Below are positions 36,810 to 44,440 of a stretch of DNA of 64,000 nucleotides, piece by piece; the stretch's first letter is position 1, and every line of letters begins with the position of its first letter. The stretch is from Flavobacteriales bacterium. GTDB taxonomy: Bacteria; Bacteroidota; Bacteroidia; Flavobacteriales_F; PHOS-HE28. Under the pieces are notes generated by a model, which was not told the DNA's origin, did no database searches, and worked only from the letters and a program-made list of their open reading frames with translations. The stretch spans positions 97,219 through 161,218 of the forward strand of contig JACJZH010000010.1 of the NCBI GenBank assembly GCA_020635695.1, read 5' to 3'. A program made the translations under genes and the position numbers.

Positions 36810-38058
36810 GTGGGTGGCGCTCGGGTTCGTGCTGGCCCTATCCGGCACCCTGCCCGCCCAGGACCCGGAGTTCTTTCTGCCGGACAGCGCGGACGCGGTG
36901 GTGCGGGCTGGCCGGCACATGCTGCTGGCGGAAGGCCGCTTCGGCTATGCCTCCAATGCGCTTCGGAATGAATTCGTGGACGCGGTGCGTGCCGGTGGCT
37001 TCCTCTCCCGCGAGACCCGGCAGGAGGCCCTGGACGGGTTGGCGGACAACAACCGTTTCGGCCAGGAACTCGGCGGTGGCCTCGTGTTCCTGGGCTGCGA
37101 CAGCCTGTTCGGCAAACCCTGGCTGCAGGGGCAGGTGGCCCTTTCGCACACGGACATCGTGGGCGGGCGCTTCACGCGGGACCTCTACGGGCTGGCCTTC
37201 TTCGGGAACGCGCCCTACGAGGACCGGACCGCCGAACTGGCCCCCAGCGCCCTGGAACAGCAGCGCTACCAGCAGGTGGGCTGGGGCGTGGTGGACCACC
37301 GCAGTTGGAGCTGGGCGCGCCTTTCCTTCGTGAAGGGCCAGAGCTTCCAACTGGTGGACGTGCGCGAAGGCGACCTCTACACAGCGCCGGACGGCCGTGT
37401 GCTGGACACGCGCCTGGACGGCACCTTCTCCCGCAGCGACACCGCCCAGCGGGGGTGGGACGCCTTCAACGGCCTGGGCGCGGCCCTGAGCGGCCGCTGG
37501 AACCACCGGCTCGACCTGCCCTGGTCCGACGGCCGCAGCGACTGGCTGAGCGTGGAGGTGCGCGACCTCGGGGTGGTGTACTGGAACGATCGAAGCCTGT
37601 ACCTGGACAAGGACACGGTGTACGCCTACGAGGGCCTGTACGTGGACAACATCTTCGACGTGGGCGACCTGGTGGTGGACGAGGAGTACTTCCGCGATAC
37701 GCTGGCCTTGAACTACGCGACCAAGGCCCAATGGCGCATGTTGCCGTCACAGGCGATGGTCAGGCTCTACACGCGGCCTTGGCAACGGGTCGGTCTGGCC
37801 GTGTCGGTCAGGCAGGTCGTGATCCCGGGTTTCGTGCCCGAGGTGGGGCTGCAGGCCTGGATGCATCCCTCCAACGCCTGGCGCTGGGGCCTGGCCGTGC
37901 GGTACGGCGGCTTCACCACCTGGCAGGCCGGCCTGCAGCTCGAAGGCGCCCCGGGCAGGCACCTCTACCTCCACGCCGAGCTTCCAGACCTGGTCGGGCT
38001 CGCGTCACCGGAAGGCCTGGGCCGCGCAGCGAACGCAGCCCTGGGCTGGCGTTTCTGA
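36802..38058 (+). CDS. Outer-membrane beta-barrel protein, DUF5723-like
   Basis: 418 residues with a signal peptide (MSRWVALGFVLALSGTLPAQ). The mature sequence alternates short amphipathic strands with turns and ends in a strand with terminal phenylalanine (ANAALGWRF), the usual end of outer-membrane barrels. The stretch DLYGLAFFGNAPYEDRTAEL and the following strands resemble the Bacteroidota DUF5723 family. The start overlaps the preceding lipoprotein gene by 8 bp. Function is unknown; the pairing with a lipoprotein suggests an outer-membrane complex. Confidence 0.68.
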   Translation: MSRWVALGFVLALSGTLPAQDPEFFLPDSADAVVRAGRHMLLAEGRFGYASNALRNEFVDAVRAGGFLSRETRQEALDGLADNNRFGQELGGGLVFLGCDSLFGKPWLQGQVALSHTDIVGGRFTRDLYGLAFFGNAPYEDRTAELAPSALEQQRYQQVGWGVVDHRSWSWARLSFVKGQSFQLVDVREGDLYTAPDGRVLDTRLDGTFSRSDTAQRGWDAFNGLGAALSGRWNHRLDLPWSDGRSDWLSVEVRDLGVVYWNDRSLYLDKDTVYAYEGLYVDNIFDVGDLVVDEEYFRDTLALNYATKAQWRMLPSQAMVRLYTRPWQRVGLAVSVRQVVIPGFVPEVGLQAWMHPSNAWRWGLAVRYGGFTTWQAGLQLEGAPGRHLYLHAELPDLVGLASPEGLGRAANAALGWRF

Positions 38059-38086
38059 GCGACCGTTCACCAGTTGACCCAAGGCC

Positions 38087-38170
38087 TTCAGCGTTCCACG
38101 TTCAGCCTTTAGCGTTCAGCGCTTAGCGTTCAGCGTTTAGCGTTTAGCGTTCAGCCTTCAGCCTTCAGCC
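38087..38170. repeat. Tandem heptanucleotide array, 12 units
   Basis: Twelve consecutive 7-bp units with consensus TTCAGCG/TTTAGCG (for example TTCAGCG, TTTAGCG, CTTAGCG, TTCAGCC) fill most of the space between two convergent genes. No partial unit lies inside; one unit (TTCCACG) is diverged. It abuts the stop of the 2OG-Fe(II) oxygenase gene at 38175. Confidence 0.93.
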
Positions 38171-38174
38171 TTCC

Positions 38175-38801
38175 CTACCCCAGGAACCCCAGTCCCGGCG
38201 GTTGGTGCAGCAACCAGCCGGTGAGGCTGTAGCGGTCGGTGCGGGTGGGCAGCACCTCGTGTTCCAGCACATCGCTCTTGAACAGCACGAGCCGCCCGTA
38301 CAGCGGTTCCACGAGGCGCTCCTCATCCGGAAGGAACAGCCGAAGCTCACCCCCATCCCCCGGCCCCCGGTCCCGGTTCAGGTACAGGACCACGCTGATC
38401 AGGCGATTGCCCCTGCCGCGGAACTGGTCGCGGTGCCGCTTGTAGAAGGTGCCTGGCGGGTAGTGCGCGAAATGGAACTCCCAGCCGGAAAGCGAGAGGT
38501 AGCAGTACCGGTTCAGCAGGGCCAGCAGCTCTTCCATGCGCTGGAAGAACGGCTCCAGGTCCGGCTCCCGTCCCCGGTCCAGCCAGTGTACCTCGTCGCC
38601 CCGTACCGTCGTGTCAACCTGATGGTCGGCCAGGGCCCCGATGCCGGCCTTGTGGAGGTCGCCGGCGGTCAGGTGGCCGTGCAGGGAGGTCTCGAGGGCC
38701 TGCAGGATGTCCGCGTCAAAGACCCCGTCCAGGACTAGGTGGTCCTCCGTGGCGAGCCGGTCGAACAAGGGGAGCCAGTGCTCCGCGACCCAGGGGTGCA
38801 T
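38175..38801 (-). CDS. 2-oxoglutarate/Fe(II)-dependent dioxygenase (prolyl 4-hydroxylase-like)
   Basis: 208 residues with the double-stranded beta-helix signature. The iron site reads HRD in YKRHRDQFRGRGNRLISVVL (HxD pair), the distal histidine is in LEHEVLPT, and RYSLTGWLL supplies the basic residue for 2-oxoglutarate. This resembles the P4H/PiuC and SM-20 families. It hydroxylates a protein or small-molecule substrate in the cytoplasm. No signal peptide. The gene lies after the OmpA-like gene on the same strand, 48 bp apart. Substrate unknown. Confidence 0.82.
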   Translation of the reverse strand: MHPWVAEHWLPLFDRLATEDHLVLDGVFDADILQALETSLHGHLTAGDLHKAGIGALADHQVDTTVRGDEVHWLDRGREPDLEPFFQRMEELLALLNRYCYLSLSGWEFHFAHYPPGTFYKRHRDQFRGRGNRLISVVLYLNRDRGPGDGGELRLFLPDEERLVEPLYGRLVLFKSDVLEHEVLPTRTDRYSLTGWLLHQPPGLGFLG

Positions 38802-38849
38802 GCGCGGTGATAGGGACCGCGAACGTACGCCGGCGAACGATCCGTTGGA

Positions 38850-40805
38850 TCAGAGCACCCGCACTTCCGTGCGCCGGTTCAGGGCGCGGCCCTCCTCGGT
38901 GTCGTTGGTCGCCGCCGGTCGGCCTTCGCCATAGCCCTTCGCCTCGATGCGATCGGCCGCGATGCCCTTCGACACCAGATAGCCACGCACCGCCTGGGCC
39001 CGGCGTTCGCTCAGCTGTTGGTTCTCGGCCTCCCCGCCTACGTTGTCCGTGTGGCCCCCGACCTCGATCCGCAGCGAGGCGTTGCGCTCCAGGAGCTGCA
39101 CCAGGCGGTCCAGTTCCACATGACTGGCCGGCAGCAGTTCGTGGCTGGCCGTTTCGAAGAACACGTTGCGGAGGGCGATGGTCTCGCCGGTCTTCAGCGG
39201 CCGCATGGGCACTTCCAACGTGAAGGGGTCAGCATTGTCGCCGGTCCCCTGCACGTCGTAGTTCGCGGAGAAGAAGAGGTAGCCCTCGGCGGAGGCGTTC
39301 AGCGCGTAGGTGCGTTCGGTGGGCAGCACCACCAGGAACTCGCCGGTGCCGGGATCGCTGTAGGCGGCCGTGGCAAGGCGCCCGTCCGTCAGGTCCAGCA
39401 GCATCACGTCCGCCTCCAGGGGCTCCCCGGTGGCCTCATCGTATACCCGCCCCCGGATGTAGGTGACCGGTTCCGGCCGTGCCTCGGGATACAGCTCGAA
39501 GCTGTACAGGTCCAGGTCGCCCTGTCCGCCCTCCCGGTCGCTGGCGAAGTAGGCCACACGCCCGTCCGCGCTCACCAGCAGGCTGTTCTCGTCATCGCCG
39601 GTGTTGATCGGCCAGCCGAGGTTCAGGGCCTGCCCCCAGCTGCCATCCGCCTCCTTCCGGCTCATGAAGATGTCCAGCCCCCCGAAGCCGGGATGGCCGT
39701 TGCTGCTGAAGTAGAGCGTGCGCCCGTCGGGGTGGATCTGCACGCTCTCCTCCTGGAAGGGGGTGTTCACCGCGCCCGGCAGCTTCTCCGGGGTGCTGAA
39801 CGAACCGTCGTCCTGCAGGGTGCTGCTCCAGATGTCCATGTCGCGGATGCCGTCGCGGGCCATCTGCCCCCGCACGAAGTAGAGGGTCCGGCCATCGCTG
39901 GCCATGCTGGGCTGCGACTCCCAGTTCCGCGAGTTCACCGGCGGGCCCAGGTTCTCGGGCTTGGTCCATCGGTCGCCGATGCGCCGGCTGATGAAGAGGT
40001 CGCAGCTGCCCAGGCCCTTCAATTCGCCGCCGTAGCTGCCATCGGCCAGTGCGCACTTGGTGAAGATGATGAAGCGCCCGTCCGGCGTGAGCGTGCCGGC
40101 CCCTTCGTTGTGGTGCAGGGTGTTCACCGTGGGCACGGGATCCGACCGGCCCCAGCTCCCGTCCTCGCCCCGATGGCTCACGAAGAAATCCTCCTGCATG
40201 CCGTAGGGCCGCACCTCGGGGGCCGTAACGCGCCGGGTGTAGATCAACGTGCGGTCGTCCGCCGTGACGCAGGGGTAGTACTCCGGCTCGGCGCTGTTCA
40301 CGCCAGGTCCCAGGTTCACCGGCTCGAACGGGACCGGCTGCTTGATGGCCCGCGCAGCGAAGGTGCAATTGTCGATGCCCAGCCGGGCGCGATCGGCGCG
40401 GACGGGGTCCTGGTTCAGGTCCAGGAAGGTCTTGTAGTGCCCCTCGGCGGCGGTGTACTCCTGGTTCCGGAACTCGATGTCGGCCAGGTGCAGGTAGGCG
40501 TTCGGGAAGTAGCGCGGGGCCAGTTGCAGGGCCTCGCGGTACCAGCGCATGGCCTCGGTGTCGTTGCCCCGCAGGTCGTACAGTTCAGCCAGGGCGAAAC
40601 GGGGTTCCACGAAGTGGTCGTCAAAACCTGCGGCCTTGGATAGCCGGGCCTCGGCGCAGTTCCAGTCGCGCTGGTGCATGCAGTCGAGCCCCTCCTCGTA
40701 CAGCTTGATGGCCTTCTTGTCCTTGGTGCTGTAGTCGCGCAGCTGGGCCTGCACACCGAGTGTCAGCAGGAGAACGGGAAGCAGGAACAAGGAACGCAGG
40801 CTCAC
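38850..40805 (-). CDS. OmpA-family peptidoglycan-binding outer-membrane protein with TPR and PD40/WD40-like repeats
   Basis: Start GTG 40805 (VSLRSLFLLPVLLLTLGVQAQ) overlaps the queE stop as GTGA, giving 651 residues with a signal peptide. N-terminal TPR helices (about 25-150) are followed by PD40-type beta-propeller blades (GTLTPDGRFIIFTKCALADG, PDGRTLYFSSNGHPGFGGLD), a carboxypeptidase-regulatory-like domain (RGRVYDEATGEPLEADVMLL) and a C-terminal OmpA domain. The OmpA part has HTDNVGGEAENQQLSERRAQ and EARPAATNDTEEGRALNRR-type motifs, which bind peptidoglycan. This TPR-PD40-CNA-OmpA order is common in Bacteroidota and appears in proteins near gliding/T9SS genes (PorE-like). A role linking the outer membrane to peptidoglycan is likely. 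Confidence 0.88.
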   Translation of the reverse strand: MSLRSLFLLPVLLLTLGVQAQLRDYSTKDKKAIKLYEEGLDCMHQRDWNCAEARLSKAAGFDDHFVEPRFALAELYDLRGNDTEAMRWYREALQLAPRYFPNAYLHLADIEFRNQEYTAAEGHYKTFLDLNQDPVRADRARLGIDNCTFAARAIKQPVPFEPVNLGPGVNSAEPEYYPCVTADDRTLIYTRRVTAPEVRPYGMQEDFFVSHRGEDGSWGRSDPVPTVNTLHHNEGAGTLTPDGRFIIFTKCALADGSYGGELKGLGSCDLFISRRIGDRWTKPENLGPPVNSRNWESQPSMASDGRTLYFVRGQMARDGIRDMDIWSSTLQDDGSFSTPEKLPGAVNTPFQEESVQIHPDGRTLYFSSNGHPGFGGLDIFMSRKEADGSWGQALNLGWPINTGDDENSLLVSADGRVAYFASDREGGQGDLDLYSFELYPEARPEPVTYIRGRVYDEATGEPLEADVMLLDLTDGRLATAAYSDPGTGEFLVVLPTERTYALNASAEGYLFFSANYDVQGTGDNADPFTLEVPMRPLKTGETIALRNVFFETASHELLPASHVELDRLVQLLERNASLRIEVGGHTDNVGGEAENQQLSERRAQAVRGYLVSKGIAADRIEAKGYGEGRPAATNDTEEGRALNRRTEVRVL

Positions 40806-41440
40806 GGGATGCCGAGGTATTTGTGGGTCTGGAGGGAGATGCGCCACTGCGGATGGGCCTGCACCTGCGCGGTGATCAGGGGCATCACCACCTCGCGGCG
40901 GTCCCACTCGGGCTGCAGGTACAGCAGGCAGCCGGAACGCACACGCGAGGCATGCCCCGAGGCCCAGTCCAGGTCGTGGCGGTTGTACACGATCACCTTC
41001 AGTTCGTCCGCACGGTCGTAGATCTCCGGCAAGGGTGCGCGGAACTTCTTCGGACTGAAGCAGATCCAGTGCCATTCGCCGCTGAGCGGATGGGCGCCGG
41101 AGGTCTCGATGTGGGTGCGGAAGCCGGCGGCGCGCAAGGCATGGGTCAGTGGTCCCAGCTCGTGCATGGCGGGTTCGCCACCGGTGATCACCGCGATGCG
41201 TGCGGGTTGCTCCAGGGCCTCGGCCACCAGGTCATCGACGGAGCGGACGGGATGTGCGGCGGCGTCCCAGCTCTCCTTCACATCGCACCAGGTGCAGCCC
41301 ACGTCGCAGCCGCCCAGGCGGATGAACCAGGCGGCCTGGCCGGTGAAGGCCCCCTCGCCCTGCACGGTGCCGAAGGCCTCCATGACGGGCAGCAGCGACC
41401 CTGCGGGCCGGAGGTCCTGGGAGGTGGCGGGATCGGACAT
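40802..41440 (-). CDS. queE: 7-carboxy-7-deazaguanine synthase (radical SAM)
   Basis: ATG 41440 (MSDPATSQDL) is preferred; a GTG at 41455 is an alternative. 212 residues. The radical SAM cluster reads CDVGCTWCD, the CxxxCxxC arrangement of QueE, within FIRLGGCDVGCTWCDVKESW. The surrounding GTVQGEG and ITGGEPAMH motifs are also QueE hallmarks. It converts 6-carboxytetrahydropterin to 7-carboxy-7-deazaguanine in the queuosine and 7-deazapurine pathway. queC, queD and queF are not in the window. A structured RNA with promoter and terminator lies immediately upstream. Confidence 0.92.
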   Translation of the reverse strand: MSDPATSQDLRPAGSLLPVMEAFGTVQGEGAFTGQAAWFIRLGGCDVGCTWCDVKESWDAAAHPVRSVDDLVAEALEQPARIAVITGGEPAMHELGPLTHALRAAGFRTHIETSGAHPLSGEWHWICFSPKKFRAPLPEIYDRADELKVIVYNRHDLDWASGHASRVRSGCLLYLQPEWDRREVVMPLITAQVQAHPQWRISLQTHKYLGIP

Positions 41441-41491
41441 GGTCGAGGTGCTCACGCGGGAGCAAAAGAAAGCCCACGCAGGTACTTGCTC

Positions 41492-41516
41492 AAAAGAAAC
41501 TCATGGGTCACATGAG
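41492..41516 (-). terminator. Intrinsic terminator of the ncRNA, upstream of queE
   Basis: On the minus strand, CTCATG (41516-41511) and CATGAG (41505-41500) pair across a TGACC loop and are followed by TTTCTTTT (41499-41492). It lies 50 bp before the queE start. Confidence 0.72.
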
Positions 41517-41700
41517 CGGAATGGGACAGATGGGTTCCGTAATCCCCGTACACCGCCCAAAGGCGGTATCCACCGGAAGGTGGACCGGGGCGCGCCGTTG
41601 CCCATCGAAGCGCCCACCCCTGGAGGTGTCTTGTTAGCTTCTCGAACGTAACCTGCGCGGGCCGTATGGTGAAGGCCCAAAGGCCTCAAAGAACGCGTTG
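41492..41700 (-). ncRNA. Probable structured non-coding RNA upstream of queE (6S RNA or a leader attenuator candidate)
   Basis: The roughly 210-nt minus-strand segment starts just after a well-spaced promoter and ends in a hairpin with a T-rich tail. It is not coding. Inside, CCCCG (41544-41548) pairs with CGGGG (41586-41590) and encloses two 6-bp hairpins: ACCGCC/GGCGGT with loop CAAA (41552-41567) and TCCACC/GGTGGA with loop GGAA (41569-41584), a three-way junction. AGGCC/GGCCT (41673-41686) forms another stem. A stretch reading TTCGAGAAGC then GACACC on the minus strand resembles the 3-prime bubble strand of 6S RNA, but I cannot draw the long 6S closing stem. It could instead be a riboswitch or attenuator of queE. 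Identity is uncertain. Confidence 0.55.
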
Positions 41701-41706
41701 ACATTC

Positions 41707-41738
41707 GAAAGGTAAGTCGATCGCCACGGGATCGCAAA
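41707..41738 (-). promoter_or_regulatory. Promoter of the ncRNA (Bacteroidota type)
   Basis: On the minus strand, TTTG (41738-41735), exactly 20 bp, then TACCTTTC (41714-41707), one mismatch from TAnnTTTG. It is placed between the stop of the Tudor-like gene and the structured RNA. Confidence 0.62.
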
Positions 41739-41743
41739 CCCCC

Positions 41744-42289
41744 TCACCCACCCTTCTGCCCCACGAAGTGGTCCTCCTTGTCGGCGAAGAGCACGTTGAA
41801 GGTCGTGAGGCTGCCGTAGCAGCGCGTCACGTACTGCTGCAGCTCCACCTTGTCGGCCTCCGAAAGCCCCTCGTGGGCGTTGATCTTCTGCTCCAACACC
41901 CGCAGCCGGTCACGCAGCATCACGATCTTGTGGAAGAAGTCATCGATCGGCAGCTCCTTGCTCTTCAGCTCCGGGTCGGAGGGCTTCAGTTCCAGGGTGC
42001 CGCCATCGTAGCGCCGGGCCAGTTCCACCGGACGCCGGGGACGGTCCATCTCCTCCAACACCTCGCGCAGGGCGTCCTTCACCGTGTCCAGGTCCAGCTC
42101 CTCCCCGCCTGCGAGGTCGGGTCCGGGCTCCACCAGCTGCAGCCCGGTGAAGCTCCGGCTGATGGTCTGCTCGCCCTGTTCACCGCCGAAGAAGATGTAG
42201 TAGGTGCGCTGGTCGGCGTCGTACACCACGCCCTTGCCGAACGCCGGATGCTCCACCCGCGCGCCGATGCCGATCACGTCCAGGTCCAT
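41744..42289 (-). CDS. Protein with UvrD C-terminal Tudor-like domain and coiled coil
   Basis: Start ATG 42289 (MDLDVIGIGARVEHPAFGKG) gives 181 residues. The N-terminal motif GARVEHPAFGKGVVYDADQR is the type of Tudor-like fold found at the C-terminus of UvrD/PcrA helicases, which binds RNA polymerase. A central acidic linker leads into a helical region (IDDFFHKIVMLRDRLRVLEQ), probably a coiled coil. No enzyme motif is visible. It follows the GreA/GreB-like gene by 2 bp in the same orientation, so a role in transcription is a reasonable guess. Confidence 0.72.
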   Translation of the reverse strand: MDLDVIGIGARVEHPAFGKGVVYDADQRTYYIFFGGEQGEQTISRSFTGLQLVEPGPDLAGGEELDLDTVKDALREVLEEMDRPRRPVELARRYDGGTLELKPSDPELKSKELPIDDFFHKIVMLRDRLRVLEQKINAHEGLSEADKVELQQYVTRCYGSLTTFNVLFADKEDHFVGQKGG

Positions 42290-42291
42290 GC

Positions 42292-42753
42292 TCAGTAGAC
42301 CTGCTTGATGGTGAAGGTGTTGCCGTTCACCTGCACGGACTCCCCTGCCTTCTTCCCGTTCAGGGCCTGGTACAGTGGGGCCTTGGTGCTCAGTCCCAGG
42401 TACTCCTCGCCCTCCACATCGAACCCGTCGATGCTGGTGGCGATGAGCAGGTGGTGCCGGTCGGTGACCACCACCGACCCGTAGCGCACGGTGTCGTGCG
42501 GCGCGTCGGTCAGGTCCACCTGGTCCAGGCCGTCGAGTTCGCGCTTCACCTGGGCGAGCTGCTCGCCGATGGAGTTCATGAGCTCGATGTCGGCATCGCG
42601 CCGGCCCTCGGTCTGGCTGGCGGTCTCGGCCAGTTCGTTCTCCACCGTCACGGCGCGCAGTTCGGCGATGCGCTCGTTGTACTCGGTGAGGTGCTCGTTC
42701 AGCTTGGTGCGGGCCGCCTCGAGCACCCGCTCTTTCATCTGCTTCGGGTCCAT
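42292..42753 (-). CDS. GreA/GreB-family transcription elongation factor-like protein
   Basis: Start ATG 42753 (MDPKQMKERVLEAARTKLNE) gives 153 residues. The N-terminus is helical with the register of a coiled coil (about residues 5-70). The C-terminal part (VRYGSVVVTDRHHLLIATSI through EEYLGLSTKAPLYQALNGKK) is the GreA/GreB C-terminal FKBP-like domain. The classical N-terminal acidic tip of GreA is not obvious, so it may be a paralogue such as the Rnk- or Gfh-like factors that bind the RNA polymerase secondary channel. It is cotranscribed with the Tudor-like gene. Confidence 0.78.
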   Translation of the reverse strand: MDPKQMKERVLEAARTKLNEHLTEYNERIAELRAVTVENELAETASQTEGRRDADIELMNSIGEQLAQVKRELDGLDQVDLTDAPHDTVRYGSVVVTDRHHLLIATSIDGFDVEGEEYLGLSTKAPLYQALNGKKAGESVQVNGNTFTIKQVY

Positions 42754-42837
42754 GTGTGCTGGGATTCGGCCCGTAGGCCGTGGAACGTCCCCAAAATAAG
42801 GGCACTGGCCGTTCCCGGCCAAGGCCCTTGGTCCCGA

Positions 42838-42845
42838 TACCTTTG
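42838..42845 (+). promoter_or_regulatory. -7-like element of the GNAT-nitrilase gene, leaderless-type spacing
   Basis: TACCTTTG is a perfect match to the Bacteroidota -7 consensus. Five C residues separate it from the ATG at 42851, so the transcript would start at about the first codon. No clear -33 element. Confidence 0.45.
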
Positions 42846-42850
42846 CCCCC

Positions 42851-44440
42851 ATGCCGAAGAAACCCCTGCGCATCCGTCTCCGCAACCTCCGATTCGCCGA
42901 TTACGTGTCCCTGCGGGCCTCCATGGTGAAGGCCTATCCGGACATGGACAACGCCATCTGGAAGGAGGAACAGATCCAGCGGCTGATGGAGATCTTCCCC
43001 GAAGGCCAGCTGTGCGTAACGGTGAACGGCCAGGTGGTGGCCGCCGCGCTCAGCATCATCGTGGACTACGACCTGTACGGCGACGACCACACCTACCGGC
43101 AGATCACCGGCAACTACACCTTCGACACCCACGATGAGGACGGGGACGTGCTGTACGGCATCGACGTGTTCGTGCATCCGGAGTACCGCGGCATGCGGCT
43201 GGCCCGGCGCCTGTACGAGGCCCGCAAGGAGCTTTGCGAACGGCTGAACCTGAAGGCCATCGTGGCCGGGGGGCGGATCCCGAACTACTCCAAGTTCGCC
43301 GAAAAGCTCACTCCGCGCGAGTACATCGAGAAGGTGCGCCTGAAGGAGATCTACGACCCCACGCTCACCTTCCAGCTCAGCAACGACTTCCACGTGCTGA
43401 AGGTGATGAAGGGCTACCTGGCCGGCGACACCAGCTCGCTGGAGTACGCCACGCTGATCGAGTGGAACAACATCTACCACGACGGCCGCCCCAAGATCGC
43501 CGGGCGGGCCAACGACGTGGTGCGCCTGGGCCTGGTGCAGTGGCAGATGCGGCCCTTCCGCAGCCTGGACGCCTTGTGCGACCAGGTCGAGTTCTTCATC
43601 GACGCCGTGGCCAGCTACAAGACGGACTTCTGCCTGTTCCCCGAGCTGTTCAACGCCCCGCTGCTGGCCGAGTTCAACCACCTGGACGAGGCGCGGGCCA
43701 TGCGATCCCTGGCCAAGTACACCGAGCCGCTCCGAGACCGGTTCGTGGACTTCGCGATCCGCTACAACGTCAACATCATCACCGGCAGCATGCCCATGCT
43801 GGACGGCAAGCACCTGAAGAACGTGGGCTTCCTCTGCCGGCGCGATGGCACCTGGGAACGCTTCGAGAAGGTGCACATCACCCCCAACGAGGTGCAGTAC
43901 TGGGGCATGGTGGGTGGTGATGAGGTGCGGGTGTTCGACACCGACTGCGGCAAGGTGGGCGTGCTGATCTGCTACGACGTGGAGTTCCCCGAGCTGCCCC
44001 GCCTGATGGCCCTGCAGGGCATGCAGATCCTGTTCGTACCCTTCCTCACCGACACCCAGAACGGCTACATCCGGGTGCGGCGCTGCGCCCAGGCCCGGGC
44101 CATCGAGAACGAGTGCTACGTGGCCATTGCGGGCAGTGTGGGTAACCTGCCCAAGGTGGAGAACATGGACATCCAGTTCGCCCAGAGCGCCGTGTTCACC
44201 CCCAGCGACTTCGCCTTCCCCACCAACGGCGTGAAGAGCGAGGCCACGCCCAACACGGAAATGACGCTGATCGCCGATGTGGACCGCGACCTGTTGAAGG
44301 AGCTGAACGCCCATGGGGCGGTGCGCAACCTGAAGGACCGGCGTACGGACCTCTATACCCTGGGGCTCAAGGGCTCAGCCATCCAGGCGAACCGGACCTC
44401 CTCCAAGCTGGCCCGCAAACGCGGGCGCGATGGTCACTGA
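42851..44440 (+). CDS. GNAT acetyltransferase - carbon-nitrogen hydrolase (nitrilase superfamily) fusion
   Basis: 529 residues in two domains. The N-terminal GNAT domain (about 1-190) has YGIDVFVHPEYRGMRLARRL, the acetyl-CoA binding R/Q-x-x-G-type strand and helix. The C-terminal nitrilase domain (about 225-510) has the complete catalytic triad: E265 in LFPELFN, K340 in FEKVHITPNE and C374 in LICYDVEFPE. This two-domain arrangement is known in Bacteroidota and other phyla, usually annotated as a carbon-nitrogen hydrolase with acetyltransferase domain. It may hydrolyse an amide and transfer acetyl groups on related substrates. It diverges from the GreA/GreB-like gene across about 97 bp. Confidence 0.88.
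   Translation: MPKKPLRIRLRNLRFADYVSLRASMVKAYPDMDNAIWKEEQIQRLMEIFPEGQLCVTVNGQVVAAALSIIVDYDLYGDDHTYRQITGNYTFDTHDEDGDVLYGIDVFVHPEYRGMRLARRLYEARKELCERLNLKAIVAGGRIPNYSKFAEKLTPREYIEKVRLKEIYDPTLTFQLSNDFHVLKVMKGYLAGDTSSLEYATLIEWNNIYHDGRPKIAGRANDVVRLGLVQWQMRPFRSLDALCDQVEFFIDAVASYKTDFCLFPELFNAPLLAEFNHLDEARAMRSLAKYTEPLRDRFVDFAIRYNVNIITGSMPMLDGKHLKNVGFLCRRDGTWERFEKVHITPNEVQYWGMVGGDEVRVFDTDCGKVGVLICYDVEFPELPRLMALQGMQILFVPFLTDTQNGYIRVRRCAQARAIENECYVAIAGSVGNLPKVENMDIQFAQSAVFTPSDFAFPTNGVKSEATPNTEMTLIADVDRDLLKELNAHGAVRNLKDRRTDLYTLGLKGSAIQANRTSSKLARKRGRDGH

Noticed and set aside
38087..38170. CRISPR or minisatellite-type element encoding a protein
   Set aside because: The unit is only 7 bp with no spacers and no open frame crosses it sensibly; it is a short tandem repeat.
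38850..41075. A 741-residue version of the OmpA-family protein starting at 41075
   Set aside because: Its first 90 residues are antisense-like and lack a signal peptide; the GTG at 40805 gives a proper signal peptide and overlaps queE by 4 bp.
41520..41545. A 5S rRNA-like stretch on the minus strand (GGAACCCATC then CCCATTCCG)
   Set aside because: Only short fragments resemble 5S rRNA; no 5S secondary structure or rRNA operon is present. It falls inside the ncRNA candidate.
41744..44314. An 856-codon minus-strand frame covering the GNAT-nitrilase region
   Set aside because: Only its last 181 codons, from ATG 42289, have protein-like content; the rest is antisense to the GNAT-nitrilase and GreA-like genes.
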